Source: Clostridia bacterium (GTDB lineage: Bacteria; Bacillota; Clostridia; Lachnospirales; Lachnospiraceae). From it: a stretch of DNA of 64,000 nucleotides. The position numbers were made by a program, and so were the translations under genes. Shown here piece after piece: positions 8,539 through 17,504 of the stretch (positions within the stretch are counted from its first letter, which is position 1; each line of letters starts with the position of its first letter). The notes below the pieces were generated by a model. That model ran no database searches, had not been told where the DNA came from, and saw only the letters and a list, made by a program, of their open reading frames with translations. The stretch is from assembly GCA_910576325.1 (NCBI GenBank), contig CAJTIM010000004.1:175393-239392 (forward strand), read 5' to 3'.

Positions 8539-8617
8539 TGAAAAATCCTAGAAAAAGCGTGTGTTAAGAAAAAAGTTATATAAAACTGTGTCGCACAAAG
8601 GAAGATTTCACATGAGT

Positions 8618-8647
8618 TTGACAAAATCATAGGGGGGGGGGTAAAAT
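8618..8647 (+). promoter_or_regulatory. Operon promoter with a G10 tract in the spacer
   Basis: TTGACA (8618-8623) and TAAAAT (8642-8647) separated by 18 bp, the last ten of which are all G (8632-8641). Loss of one G would give the optimal 17-bp spacer. Homopolymer tracts between -35 and -10 change length by slippage and can make expression phase-variable. It lies about 75 bp upstream of the first operon gene. Confidence 0.75.
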
Positions 8648-8720
8648 CAGATTCGTCGAAATGACGGAGGAACAAATAGAATAGTGTGTGAAATTATAGA
8701 AAATGATGGAGGTGAGCAAA

Positions 8721-9698
8721 ATGAAAAAGGTTGCTGTGATTAATATTAGCAGCTTTGGCAGGGAGTTCCCGGAGAATATAAAGGAGCTTGAGAAACAGTT
8801 TCAGGTGGAAAAGATGCTTTTGCCTCAGGATATGGAAGAGGAAGAACTGGCGGAACGCCTCAGGGAAGTGTCCTATGTTCTTTTGGGAAATTATCCGTTC
8901 TTCGGAGAGACCTTTTTTGAGAAAAATCAGGATGTCAAGCTGATTGCACGTCATGGGATTGGATATAACAATGTGGATGCGGCCAGCGCTAAGCGCCATG
9001 GGGTTTATTTTACCACCATTCCTCATGAGGTTGAAAATGATGCGGTGGCCGAGCAGGCGGTATCTCTTGTGATGGCAACGGCTAAGAATATAACGGCTTC
9101 GGATCGGAAAACTCGTCGGGGGGAATGGGGAAGCAACCGGCAGGAGCTTGTAGGCTGTCAGGTGCGGGATGCGGTAACGGGTGTCATTGGTCTTGGGAGC
9201 ATCGGAAGACGTTTCGCTGAGATTATGAAATACGGCTTTAATAATCAGATTCTGGTTTATGATCCTTTCCTGGGAGACAGGAAAATTAAAAATGCGGGCT
9301 TCACTCCCTGTTTGCTGGAGGAGGTGCTGGAGAGGGCAGATTTTATATCTCTGCACTGCTGCCTGACAAAAGAGACGGAGCATATGATTGGCGCGGAACA
9401 GTTAAAGCGGATGAAGAACACCGCGATTCTGATCAATACGGCCCGGGGAGCCCTGGTAGATGAGCTGGCGGTCAGTGAAGCCCTGGAGAAGGGAGAGATC
9501 TTTGGCTATGGCGCGGATACATCCGAATATGAACCGATGGATCCCGGACATCCGCTTCTGAAGCAGAAGCATGTGGTTATTACACCCCACACAGCCATTT
9601 ATAACCGTACCTGTATGTATCAAATGAACCGCAAGGTAATGGAGGATATTTTTCTGGTTGATGCCGGAAAGGCGCCGTCCAATATCATAGAGCGGTGA
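8721..9698 (+). CDS. D-isomer-specific 2-hydroxyacid dehydrogenase
   Basis: NAD(P)-dependent dehydrogenase of 325 residues interconverting a 2-oxo acid and a D-2-hydroxy acid. The Rossmann motif GVIGLGSIGRR is present, with catalytic Arg in NTARGALVDE, Glu in TSEYEP and His in ITPHTAIY. The start follows GGAGGTGAGC; an ATG at 8703 lies upstream of that site and is rejected. First gene of the PTS operon, directly followed by a KDPG-type aldolase. The same pair of families recurs in reverse order at the operon's end. The substrate is unknown. Confidence 0.88.
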   Translation: MKKVAVINISSFGREFPENIKELEKQFQVEKMLLPQDMEEEELAERLREVSYVLLGNYPFFGETFFEKNQDVKLIARHGIGYNNVDAASAKRHGVYFTTIPHEVENDAVAEQAVSLVMATAKNITASDRKTRRGEWGSNRQELVGCQVRDAVTGVIGLGSIGRRFAEIMKYGFNNQILVYDPFLGDRKIKNAGFTPCLLEEVLERADFISLHCCLTKETEHMIGAEQLKRMKNTAILINTARGALVDELAVSEALEKGEIFGYGADTSEYEPMDPGHPLLKQKHVVITPHTAIYNRTCMYQMNRKVMEDIFLVDAGKAPSNIIER

Positions 9699-9714
9699 CA
9701 GAAAAGGAGGACCC

Positions 9715-10377
9715 ATGAGCAGAGAAGAAACAATTGGCAGAATTGAGGAAAACAAGATTATCGTAATTACCCGGGGAATCTACGAGGAAGAGCTTCAAAA
9801 ACTGGCGGACGCCCTGTATGAAGGAGGAATCCGCGCCTTTGAAATTACCTATGATCCGGCAGATCCCGACACGCTGGCAAGGACACGAAAAAATATTGAG
9901 ATGCTGGATCGGCAGTTCAAAGGGGATTTGCTTCTGGGCATCGGAACCGTGCTTACATGCGAACAGGTGAAAAATGCAAAAGAAGCAGGGGCAGGCTTCA
10001 TTGTATCACCTAATTTTAATGAAGCTGTGGTAAAGGAAACCCTGAAGGAAGATCTGGTATCAATGCCGGGCTGCATGACGCCTACCGAGATCTGTGCGGC
10101 AGATGAGGCCGGTGCGGACTTTATCAAGCTGTTTCCGGCAGGAACCCTTGGGATCAAATACTGCAGGGATATATATGCTCCGATTCATCATGTAAAATTT
10201 ATTGCTACCGTCGGTGTGACGGAGGAAACATTTAGGCAGTATCTGGAGCTGGGCTTCACTGGCGCCGGTATCAGCAGTATGCTGGCAGATAAGGAGCTTC
10301 GGAAAGCCGGAAGGTACGGGGAGCTTACAAAACGAGCCAAAAGATTTGTTAATATCGCAAAATCTTTCAGTGCATAA
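9715..10377 (+). CDS. KDPG/KHG-type aldolase, first copy
   Basis: 220-residue class I aldolase of the Eda family, which cleaves 2-keto-3-deoxy-6-phosphogluconate or relatives to pyruvate plus an aldehyde phosphate. The active-site Glu is in FEITYD and the Schiff-base Lys in DFIKLFPAGTLG. AAAGGAGG precedes the start, 16 bp after the dehydrogenase. It suggests that the imported sugar is converted to a 2-keto-3-deoxy acid. Compared with the second copy at 17505 it differs widely in sequence, so they probably have different substrates. Confidence 0.85.
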   Translation: MSREETIGRIEENKIIVITRGIYEEELQKLADALYEGGIRAFEITYDPADPDTLARTRKNIEMLDRQFKGDLLLGIGTVLTCEQVKNAKEAGAGFIVSPNFNEAVVKETLKEDLVSMPGCMTPTEICAADEAGADFIKLFPAGTLGIKYCRDIYAPIHHVKFIATVGVTEETFRQYLELGFTGAGISSMLADKELRKAGRYGELTKRAKRFVNIAKSFSA

Positions 10378-10412
10378 AAATCAAATAATTTTAAGAAGGG
10401 AAGGTAAAAGGA

Positions 10413-10898
10413 ATGGAAAACTTGAAACTCACAAGAATTGACTTCAGACTGATTCATGGACAGGTGATGACGCGATGGGCCAAAAAATATGATACGGAGG
10501 CAATTGTAGTCATTGATGATCGTTCCGCGTCCAGCGCGCTGCTGAAGAAAATTCTCCTCGGTGCGGCTCCGGCCGGCATTGATGTAACGGTGGAGTCCGT
10601 AGCAAGCGCGGCAGCCAAATGGAAGGCAGGGGAATTCCCGACCGGCAGCCTGATCATTCTCTTTAAGAATACGGAAACAGCCCTTGCAGCCTATAAGGCC
10701 GGCGTTGCCTATCCGTCTCTGCAGGTGGGCGGCATCGAGGGAGCCGGTGACAAAAAGAATGTGTATAAAAATGTGGTAATGTCTACCGCAGAGGCAGCTC
10801 ATCTGAAAGAGCTGGGAGACGCAGGCGTGAACGTGTTCTTCCAGCCTATTCCGGAGGATGCGGAGTATCCTTTGGCAGATGCGCTGAAGAAATTTTGA
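10413..10898 (+). CDS. PTS EIIB, mannose/fructose/sorbose family
   Basis: 161-residue cytoplasmic phosphocarrier that takes phosphate from EIIA and gives it to the incoming sugar. The phospho-histidine is His15 in RLIHGQV. It is followed by EIIC, EIID and EIIA in the order B-C-D-A, a complete mannose-family permease. GAAGG precedes the start. The substrate is not identifiable from EIIB. Confidence 0.92.
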   Translation: MENLKLTRIDFRLIHGQVMTRWAKKYDTEAIVVIDDRSASSALLKKILLGAAPAGIDVTVESVASAAAKWKAGEFPTGSLIILFKNTETALAAYKAGVAYPSLQVGGIEGAGDKKNVYKNVVMSTAEAAHLKELGDAGVNVFFQPIPEDAEYPLADALKKF

Positions 10899-10959
10899 AA
10901 ACAGGCAACTGTTTAAATAAAAAGCGTACCAAAGTTATGAAGAAAAGGAGGGAAAGATT

Positions 10960-11706
10960 ATGGTACAGGCTTTATTAATGGCTTTAGTAGCACTCTTAAA
11001 TGGTATCCAGGGACCATGGCAATGGTACATGTTCCGTGAGCCGGTTATGGCGGGCTTCTGGGTAGGACTCATCTATGGTGATCCCGTTCAGGGTACAATC
11101 ATCGGTGCTACCATCAACGTTTCTTACATGGGGTGGATCAGCGCGGGAGGAGCGAATGCTTCCGACTTATACTGGGCCGGTCTGCTGGGCACCTTCGTTG
11201 CCATCAAGGGAGGCATGTCCCTGGATACGGCGGTGGCATTTGCGGTTCCCATTGGTCTTTTGGGCAACTATGTGCATGTTGCATACATGACACTGGCATC
11301 CATATGGCCGACGCGTATGGACGTTCTTGCGGCAAAGGGTGAATGGAAAAAGATCCGGATGCTACAGATTATCGGAGGGCCGTCTTTTGTGCTGATTCTT
11401 CGTGCGCTTCCGGTATTCCTCATCGCATTGTACGGCGGTGATTTGATCCAGACCTTTATTGATGCGCTTCCTGTATGGGCGATGAACGGATTGGCTGCAA
11501 CCGGTAAGATGCTGCCGGCTCTTGGAATGAGTATGCTTCTGAAATTCATGTATAAAAAGGAACTGCTGCCGTTCTTCGTACTGGGCTTTGCGGTTGCGGC
11601 TTATACCGGACTGACCGACCTTCTGATGTTTGCCTGCATCGGCGTCTGCCTGGCATTCATCCTGATCAAGCTTGGATTCAGCAGAGAAGAGAAAGGAGTT
11701 GAGTAA
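10960..11706 (+). CDS. PTS EIIC, mannose/sorbose family
   Basis: 248-residue membrane subunit with about seven hydrophobic segments and the family-typical GYGDPVQG-like start region (LIYGDPVQGTIIGATINVSY). With EIID it forms the sugar channel. AAAGGAGG precedes the ATG. Only 2 bp separate it from EIID, so translation is likely coupled. Confidence 0.92.
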   Translation: MVQALLMALVALLNGIQGPWQWYMFREPVMAGFWVGLIYGDPVQGTIIGATINVSYMGWISAGGANASDLYWAGLLGTFVAIKGGMSLDTAVAFAVPIGLLGNYVHVAYMTLASIWPTRMDVLAAKGEWKKIRMLQIIGGPSFVLILRALPVFLIALYGGDLIQTFIDALPVWAMNGLAATGKMLPALGMSMLLKFMYKKELLPFFVLGFAVAAYTGLTDLLMFACIGVCLAFILIKLGFSREEKGVE

Positions 11707-11708
11707 TC

Positions 11709-12533
11709 ATGGCAGAAAATAAAGCATTGACAAAAAAAGACGTGCAGAAGGCCGCGCTGTTCTGGCATGCAACGTCTCACATGACATACAACTATCAGAG
11801 ACTTCAGGCAGGCTCCATGACGGCTATGATGGGACCCTTGTTTGAGAAGCTGTACCCCAACAATCCGGAGAAGATCAAAGAGGGCTGTGAGCGTCAGATG
11901 CTCTACTTCAATACGGAGCCCCGCTGGGGAGCCATTATTCCCGGTATGACGGTCGCTCTGGAGGAGGCTTATGCAATGGACCCGGAAGGCGGCGTTGACG
12001 GAAGCCTGATTACGGAGATTAAGACGGCGCTGATGGGACCGCTGGCAGGTATCGGTGATACCGTATGGGCCGGACTGATGAAGCCGATCATTCTGAGTAT
12101 TACACTGGCATGGGCCATGCAGGGCTACGTGCTGGGTGCATGGGCTTACTGGCTGATTACCTTCGGACTTGATCTGGGCATTACATACTACATGTTTATG
12201 CGCGGTTATAAGCTGGGTACGGATTCCGTAGACCGTTTCCTGGAGGGAGGCTTTGTAAAGACCGTAACGACAGCCATTGGAATTGTGGGCATGTTCTGTC
12301 TGGGAGCAATGATAGTAAAGTATGTGGGAATTTCTGCGGTGCTGCAGATTGAAATGACAACTACCACTTTGGATTTTGCTTCCATTATGAATAAGATTAT
12401 TCCCTCCTTCCTGCCGCTGGTATTTACGCTGCTTGCCTACTGGATGCAGGTAAAGGGCAAGAAGGTTACTACCGTACTGCTTGTACTGTTTGCAATTGGG
12501 TTTATCGGCGGAGCTATCGGCTTCCTGGGATAA
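11709..12533 (+). CDS. PTS EIID, mannose/sorbose family
   Basis: 274-residue membrane subunit unique to mannose-family PTS. The N-terminal cytoplasmic part has the conserved NYQRLQAGSM and FFNTEP-type (YFNTEPRWG) segments and MGPLAGIGD near residue 110; the C-terminal half is hydrophobic. It partners the EIIC gene 2 bp upstream. AAAGGAG precedes it inside the EIIC gene end. Confidence 0.92.
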   Translation: MAENKALTKKDVQKAALFWHATSHMTYNYQRLQAGSMTAMMGPLFEKLYPNNPEKIKEGCERQMLYFNTEPRWGAIIPGMTVALEEAYAMDPEGGVDGSLITEIKTALMGPLAGIGDTVWAGLMKPIILSITLAWAMQGYVLGAWAYWLITFGLDLGITYYMFMRGYKLGTDSVDRFLEGGFVKTVTTAIGIVGMFCLGAMIVKYVGISAVLQIEMTTTTLDFASIMNKIIPSFLPLVFTLLAYWMQVKGKKVTTVLLVLFAIGFIGGAIGFLG

Positions 12534-12545
12534 CGGACAGAGACT

Positions 12546-12602
12546 GACAGGAAGAGCCGCCGCAGAATCGAACGAAAGATTTCTTTTGCGGCGGCCGCTG
12601 TC
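12546..12602 (+). terminator. Intra-operon hairpin between EIID and EIIA
   Basis: 9-bp GC-rich stem GCCGCCGCA / TGCGGCGGC (12556-12595) inside an outer GACAG/CTGTC pair, followed by ATTTTATT. Since EIIA and seven catabolic genes follow without another clear promoter, it probably lowers downstream expression or protects the upstream mRNA and is not a complete stop. Confidence 0.6.
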
Positions 12603-12632
12603 ATTTTATTCAAAGAGAGGAGACGAAAAGAA

Positions 12633-13046
12633 ATGGTACGTATTATGATCGTGACTCACGGTCCGCTGGCACAGGCGTTTAAGGAGAGTTCGGCTATGTT
12701 TTTCGGATCAGCCGCTGACAGCCTGGTGACGCTTGGTCTGTTTCCTGCTGACAGCCCGGAGGGCTTGAAGGATAAAATTGTAGAGAAAGTAAATGAGATT
12801 GATGATGGAGACGGTGTTTTGGTATTTGTAGATATCTTTGCGGGCTCTCCGTTTAACATGACTGCAATGGCCATCGATGAGCTGAAGGAGAATCATAAAA
12901 TTCACTGCTTTACCGGTGTGAATATGCCGGTACTGATGGAAGCGCTCGGCAGCTGCGGGACAATGAGCCTGGAGGAGCTCCGCGAGGATACGGCTTCCAC
13001 GGCCAGGGAATCCATTGTAGATCTGAGAAAATCTCTGGATATATAG
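12633..13046 (+). CDS. PTS EIIA, mannose family
   Basis: 137-residue EIIA domain protein. It accepts phosphate from HPr on His9 (IVTHGPLA) and passes it to EIIB; the GDGVLVFVDIFAGSPFN segment is typical. GAGAGGAG precedes the start. Being downstream of the hairpin at 12546-12602, it may be made at a different level from B, C and D. It can also phosphorylate PRD regulators. Confidence 0.9.
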   Translation: MVRIMIVTHGPLAQAFKESSAMFFGSAADSLVTLGLFPADSPEGLKDKIVEKVNEIDDGDGVLVFVDIFAGSPFNMTAMAIDELKENHKIHCFTGVNMPVLMEALGSCGTMSLEELREDTASTARESIVDLRKSLDI

Positions 13047-13065
13047 GGGGGGAGGACGAAGAAAC

Positions 13066-13557
13066 ATGATTTTTGGCGGAAGTGTTGACTTTGTAGAGGA
13101 TACCAAAAAGCGGAGACTGCTGTTTTTGAGAAAGGAAGGCGTCTACTATCTGGTAGAAAAGAAGCAGGAAAAATATGTGCTCTTTCTTAAGAACAATATC
13201 ATCAATGCCGCCTCTGTCGGCGCCATGACAGGGTACTTTTTGAAGCTGCCCTATATAATCTGGGGGGCGATTGCACTGGTATTTTATGTTTCGTATCTGA
13301 TTTTATTCAATACGAAGATATTTCCGGGCTTTGAGAAGCTTCGGGAGAAAAAGATCAAGGTGGTTCCGCCCTCTGAGACAAAGGGGAGGATGCTTATGTT
13401 TTCCCTGGGGTTTCTTGCCGTTGGCGCGGGGCTTTTGCTCTGCATTCCGCTGAAGCAGGTGGAAGGAAGCATTGACAGCGGCGCGGTAGTTGTCTGCGGT
13501 GCATTTTCCATTATCATGGGACTTCGTTATTTGACTGCTTATCAGAAAAGCTCATAG
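13066..13557 (+). CDS. Unknown four-helix membrane protein in PTS operon
   Basis: 163 residues, not recognised. A charged N-terminal 40 residues (KKRRLLFLRKEGVYYLVEKK) precede about four hydrophobic segments near 45-60, 63-82, 109-128 and 137-156, with a basic loop at 90-107. GGGGGGAGG before the ATG gives a strong start. It lies between EIIA and a dehydrogenase, 19 bp from EIIA. It could assist the permease or export a metabolite; no function is claimed. Confidence 0.7.
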   Translation: MIFGGSVDFVEDTKKRRLLFLRKEGVYYLVEKKQEKYVLFLKNNIINAASVGAMTGYFLKLPYIIWGAIALVFYVSYLILFNTKIFPGFEKLREKKIKVVPPSETKGRMLMFSLGFLAVGAGLLLCIPLKQVEGSIDSGAVVVCGAFSIIMGLRYLTAYQKSS

Positions 13558-13578
13558 TCCGTATTTAAAAGACGGACT
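13556..13578 (+). other. Hairpin over the stop codon of the membrane protein gene
   Basis: AGTCCGT / ACGGACT, a perfect 7-bp stem with a 9-nt loop, beginning in the TAG stop codon. No U run follows, so it is an intercistronic hairpin and not a terminator. Confidence 0.5.
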
Positions 13579-13604
13579 GCCAGAACAGCAAGGGAGGAAA
13601 CAAT

Positions 13605-14645
13605 ATGGAAAAGGCAAGGGCGCTGATTATACCGGCACAGAACCGGCTGGAATTTACGGAGCTGGAAAAGCCGGGAGTTCGAGACTACGAGGTACTTCTG
13701 AAGGTAAAGGCTTGTTCCTTATGTACGCTGGATCGAAGGGTATTCCTGGGAACCAGGGCAAGGCAGTTTCCTTTCCTGGGAGGACATGAGGTTTCCGGGA
13801 TCGTAGAAGCTTGCGGAGACGGCGTTGTAGGCGTGCAAAAAGGAGATTCCGTAATTCTCACCTCCGCCTACTGCAATCAGTGCGAGATGGATCGCACCGG
13901 ACGGGGAACTCAGTGTATCAATAAGGCAAAGGAGCCGCAGCGGGTGAATTTCAATGGTTTTATTCAGGGAGGCGGATTGTGTGAGTACTTGAGTGTTCCG
14001 GCCTGGCAGGTTATTAAGCTTGATCCGGCCGTAGATTTGGATCATGCCGCCCTGACCGAACCGTTGGCCTGCTGTATTCACAGCATCAACAAAGGACGGA
14101 TTCGTCTGGGTGATACGGTGGTCGTGATTGGTATGGGAATTATGGGGTATTTTCATATGAAGCTGGCTTTGCTGCGGGGAGCGCGGGTGATTGTCAGCGA
14201 GATGGACGAAGCCAGAAGACAGAAGGCGCTGGAGGGCGGAGCCCATGCAGTGCTCGATCCCTCCGGGCAGGATCTCTGTGAAGAGGTGAGGAAGCTTACG
14301 GGCGGACTGGGGGCGGATGTGGTGGTTAATACCATCCCAAGTCCGGCTGTTTGGGACAGTGCGATACAAACCCTTGCACCCTATGGAAGACTGATTGCTT
14401 ACTCTTCTCAGGACAGCAAAACACCGATAGGCGTGGATTTCGGTATGATGCACAGCCGTGAAATTGAATTTATCGGCACTTTGAATCCGACCATAGAAGA
14501 CAACGACATGGCAGTAAAGCTGATTGCCTACGGCCTGATAGATATGGAGGAGGTTATTGACGGACGGTTCTCCTTTGAACAGGGGAAGGAGGCCTTTGCG
14601 GCGGCCATGAAGCCGGGAGCTTACCGGGTTATTATTAAATATTGA
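13605..14645 (+). CDS. Zinc-type medium-chain alcohol/polyol dehydrogenase
   Basis: 346-residue MDR-family oxidoreductase. The catalytic zinc region ACSLCTLD and GGHEVSG and the nucleotide-binding VVIGMGIMG are present. The structural-zinc loop is unusual: CNQCEMDRTGRGTQC has three cysteines where four are usual, so the structural zinc may be absent or weakly bound. AAGGGAGG precedes the start. Likely oxidises or reduces a sugar-phosphate or polyol intermediate of the operon pathway. Confidence 0.82.
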   Translation: MEKARALIIPAQNRLEFTELEKPGVRDYEVLLKVKACSLCTLDRRVFLGTRARQFPFLGGHEVSGIVEACGDGVVGVQKGDSVILTSAYCNQCEMDRTGRGTQCINKAKEPQRVNFNGFIQGGGLCEYLSVPAWQVIKLDPAVDLDHAALTEPLACCIHSINKGRIRLGDTVVVIGMGIMGYFHMKLALLRGARVIVSEMDEARRQKALEGGAHAVLDPSGQDLCEEVRKLTGGLGADVVVNTIPSPAVWDSAIQTLAPYGRLIAYSSQDSKTPIGVDFGMMHSREIEFIGTLNPTIEDNDMAVKLIAYGLIDMEEVIDGRFSFEQGKEAFAAAMKPGAYRVIIKY

Positions 14646-14659
14646 GGAGGATAAGCCAG

Positions 14660-15487
14660 ATGCTGGTAACATTAAACGAGATACTGAAAAAAGCAAAGGC
14701 GGAAGGCTATGCGGTGCCGGCTGCAAATGTAGACCATGATCACAATGTGCGGGCAGCCATTGAGGCGGCCGAAGAGATGAATTCCCCTCTGATCCTGAAT
14801 ATGGTACCCGCGGCAAATCCGGACATGGAGTTTTTCGGACCGGTGGCGGCGGAGATGGCAAGAAGATCCCGCCAGATCATCTGCCTGAATCTGGATCATG
14901 GAAAAACTTTTCATCAGTGTATGCTGGGTGTGCGTTCCGGCTTTACCAATATTATGATTGACCGGTCCACTCTGCCGCTGGAAGAAAATATCAGACAGGT
15001 AAGGGAGATGGTGGAGATCTGCCACGGACTCGGCCTGACCGTTGAAGGAGAGCTGGGCCATGTGGGGATGGGAGAAAACTATGAGGTAGACGGAAATCAG
15101 GCTCTGACGGATGTGGAAGAAGCGAAGGTATTTGTGGAACGGACGGGCGTGGATGCTCTGGCGGTAGCCATAGGAACGGCTCACGGAGCCTATAAAGGAA
15201 CTCCCCATATCCGTTTTGAACTGCTACACAGGCTGCGGGATGCGCTTCCGGTTCCCTTAGTGCTTCACGGAGGAAGCGGAAGCGGGGATGAGAACCTGGC
15301 AAGATGCGCCAAAGAGGGCATTAATAAGCTGAATCTGTCCAACGATCTGAAGCGGGCGGCTATTGAAAATCTGGTAAGCCGCGACTTGAGCGGCAACGGA
15401 GCCTATCAGCTGTATCCGCTGCTGGCGGAGGGCTTTAAAAATAAGGTAAAGCACTACATTGCTGTCTGCGGCTGTGCGGGAAAATGA
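14660..15487 (+). CDS. Class II (zinc) fructose-bisphosphate-type aldolase
   Basis: 275 residues, FbaA/GatY/KbaY family. Zinc and catalytic residues are recognisable: NLDHG around residue 80, EGELGHVG, GTAHGAYKG and LHGGSG. It cleaves a ketose phosphate into dihydroxyacetone phosphate and an aldehyde. GAGGAGG precedes ATG 14660; the in-frame ATG at 14642 overlaps the upstream stop and has no such site. It overlaps the HAD gene by 4 bp. The residues deciding between fructose- and tagatose-bisphosphate cannot be judged safely. Confidence 0.85.
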   Translation: MLVTLNEILKKAKAEGYAVPAANVDHDHNVRAAIEAAEEMNSPLILNMVPAANPDMEFFGPVAAEMARRSRQIICLNLDHGKTFHQCMLGVRSGFTNIMIDRSTLPLEENIRQVREMVEICHGLGLTVEGELGHVGMGENYEVDGNQALTDVEEAKVFVERTGVDALAVAIGTAHGAYKGTPHIRFELLHRLRDALPVPLVLHGGSGSGDENLARCAKEGINKLNLSNDLKRAAIENLVSRDLSGNGAYQLYPLLAEGFKNKVKHYIAVCGCAGK

Positions 15488-16308
15488 CTATGAAAAAATT
15501 AAAATATATCATCTGTGATCTGGACGGAACCCTGCTGAACGAGGAGCGGAGGATTTCCCGCCGGCAGGCGGACTATCTTTGTGATTTGTATAAGAGAAAG
15601 GACATCCGGTTTGGATTTGCCTCGGGGAGAGCGGTTACATCCCTCATTCCCATTGCGGAGGAAGCGGGGATCCTGGAAATCTGCGACGTTATGGTGGCGA
15701 ACAACGGCGTGGACATATTGGATGTAAAAAGCGGAAGGAAAACGGAGACGCTGATGGTATCCGTGGAGGATATTTATACCATTCTGGAGCTGATGAAGCC
15801 GTTTGAATGGATCAATGTAACCTTTCATAATCCAAATGGTCTTTTCGGCCTTTATGAAACTCCGAGAATCAGGCAGATTTTGGAGATCAATCATTTTGAC
15901 AGCTTACATTCTCCCTATACCGAACACTTTGTGCCGACGCCCCGGGTTACGCTGATATTTGATCCAGGGCGTATTGACGAGGTGCGCAGGGTTGTTGCCG
16001 GGCTTAAGCTGCCTCCATGGATACAAGGCGTTCAGTCCGATAAGGATATTTATGACCTGGCCAGAAGCGGAGTTTCCAAGGCGGAGGGAATCAGGCGTTA
16101 TGTATCGGCCTTTGGGGATTCCATGGAGGAAGTGCTGGTCTTCGGTGACGGGGAGAATGATTTGGACATGATGCGGGCCGCCGGTGTATCCGTAGCTATG
16201 AAAAACGGTTCCGAGGAGGTCCGGGAAAGAGCTGACTATGTAACGGAAAGAACCAATCAGGAGGATGGCATTATGCATTTTCTGAAAACGGCGGAAGATT
16301 GGTTTTGA
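15484..16308 (+). CDS. HAD-superfamily Cof-type phosphatase
   Basis: 274 residues. The nucleophile motif DLDGTLL is near the N-terminus, the cap lies between about 85 and 185, and motif GDGENDLDMM is near the C-terminus, as in Cof/YbiV sugar phosphatases. It probably dephosphorylates a pathway intermediate or a toxic sugar phosphate. ATGA overlaps the aldolase stop, so translation is coupled; the second in-frame ATG (15490) is also possible. Confidence 0.85.
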   Translation: MTMKKLKYIICDLDGTLLNEERRISRRQADYLCDLYKRKDIRFGFASGRAVTSLIPIAEEAGILEICDVMVANNGVDILDVKSGRKTETLMVSVEDIYTILELMKPFEWINVTFHNPNGLFGLYETPRIRQILEINHFDSLHSPYTEHFVPTPRVTLIFDPGRIDEVRRVVAGLKLPPWIQGVQSDKDIYDLARSGVSKAEGIRRYVSAFGDSMEEVLVFGDGENDLDMMRAAGVSVAMKNGSEEVRERADYVTERTNQEDGIMHFLKTAEDWF

Positions 16309-16327
16309 AGAAAGGGCGGAAGGATAA

Positions 16328-17485
16328 ATGGAAAATTTTATCTATGATATTCCCACGCGGGTTTATTTCGGACGGGGACAGATTGAACAGCTGAAACGGG
16401 AGCTTCCGGCATATGGAACAAGGATTCTTCTGGTATACGGCGGCGGGAGTATCAAAAAAAACGGGATTTACGAGGAACTCCGGCAAATTGAACGGGAAAC
16501 GGGAATTGAAATTTTTGAGCTTTCCGGTGTGGAGGCCAATCCCACAATTCGCACCGCACAAAGAGGGATTGCCCTGTGCCGTGAGTATGAGGTGGATGCG
16601 GTGCTGGCTGTGGGGGGAGGAAGCGTGATCGACTGCGCCAAGGCAGTTGCGGCGGGCCGGTTCTACGAAGGAGATCCCTGGGACCTGGTGCTTCACTGGG
16701 ACAGAATTACGGAGGCGCTCCCGCTTCTGACGGTTCTGACGATTGCGGCTACGGGAAGTGAAATGGACAGCATTGCGGTGATTTCCAATGAGGAGACGCA
16801 GGATAAGATGGCAATGAAGCATCCTGTTTTGCGGCCAAGGGTCAGTATTCTCGACCCCTCCTATACCTTTTCCGTAAGCGCATATCAAAGTACTGCGGGA
16901 GCGGCGGATATCCTGTCACATGCTATGGAATCATACTTTGCCCGGGAGGAGGCAAGGTTACAGGATTACTTTGCCCAGAGTATTATGAAAGTCTGTATAG
17001 AATGTGCACCCAAGGTTTTGGAGCACCCGGAGGACTATGAAGCAAGAGCCAATCTGATGTGGGCCGGCAGCTGGGCCATCAATGATATGCTGAAGCTGGG
17101 GCATGCCCTTCCCTGGAGTGTTCATGCCATAGAGCATCAGCTGAGCGCGGTCTACGATATCACACACGGCGTGGGCCTGGCGGTGGTTACGCCGCATTGG
17201 ATGGAGCATGTACTGAAGGAAGAGACCGTGGATAAATTCTATGAGCTGGCGGTGAATGTCTGGAAGGTGCCGGAAAACAGCGATCGGTTTGCCGCGGCGA
17301 GAGCGGGGATTCAGGCATTGAGGGATTTCTACCGGAGTCTGGGAATTGTATCCCGCCTGTCAGAGCTTGGAATTGACGAAACTCATTTTGAGGAGATGGC
17401 GGAGAAGGCGGCCAGACAAGCCGAAGGCTCATATCAGCCTATGACAAAGGCTGATATTGTCCAAATATATAAAAACAGTTTATAA
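16328..17485 (+). CDS. Iron-containing alcohol dehydrogenase (YqhD/BDH type)
   Basis: 385 residues, the usual length of the butanol-dehydrogenase/YqhD subgroup. NAD(P)-binding GGGSVIDCAKA and the metal-ligand region with DILSHAME and HAIEHQLSAVYDITHG are present. It would reduce an aldehyde, such as one released by one of the operon's aldolases. Its last 29 bp overlap an upstream in-frame extension of the next gene but not that gene's preferred start. Confidence 0.88.
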   Translation: MENFIYDIPTRVYFGRGQIEQLKRELPAYGTRILLVYGGGSIKKNGIYEELRQIERETGIEIFELSGVEANPTIRTAQRGIALCREYEVDAVLAVGGGSVIDCAKAVAAGRFYEGDPWDLVLHWDRITEALPLLTVLTIAATGSEMDSIAVISNEETQDKMAMKHPVLRPRVSILDPSYTFSVSAYQSTAGAADILSHAMESYFAREEARLQDYFAQSIMKVCIECAPKVLEHPEDYEARANLMWAGSWAINDMLKLGHALPWSVHAIEHQLSAVYDITHGVGLAVVTPHWMEHVLKEETVDKFYELAVNVWKVPENSDRFAAARAGIQALRDFYRSLGIVSRLSELGIDETHFEEMAEKAARQAEGSYQPMTKADIVQIYKNSL

Positions 17486-17504
17486 AAATAAGGAGGATAT
17501 GAAA

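Noticed and set aside
8540..8720. Sigma-54 promoter for the LevR-linked operon
   Set aside because: No GG-N10-GC element was found here or in 31116-31222; good TTGACA-type promoters are present instead.
13719..14861. Long open frame (380 codons) on the minus strand opposite the zinc dehydrogenase
   Set aside because: It mirrors a well-supported plus-strand gene with motifs and ribosome site; the antisense product has no recognisable domain and no start signal.
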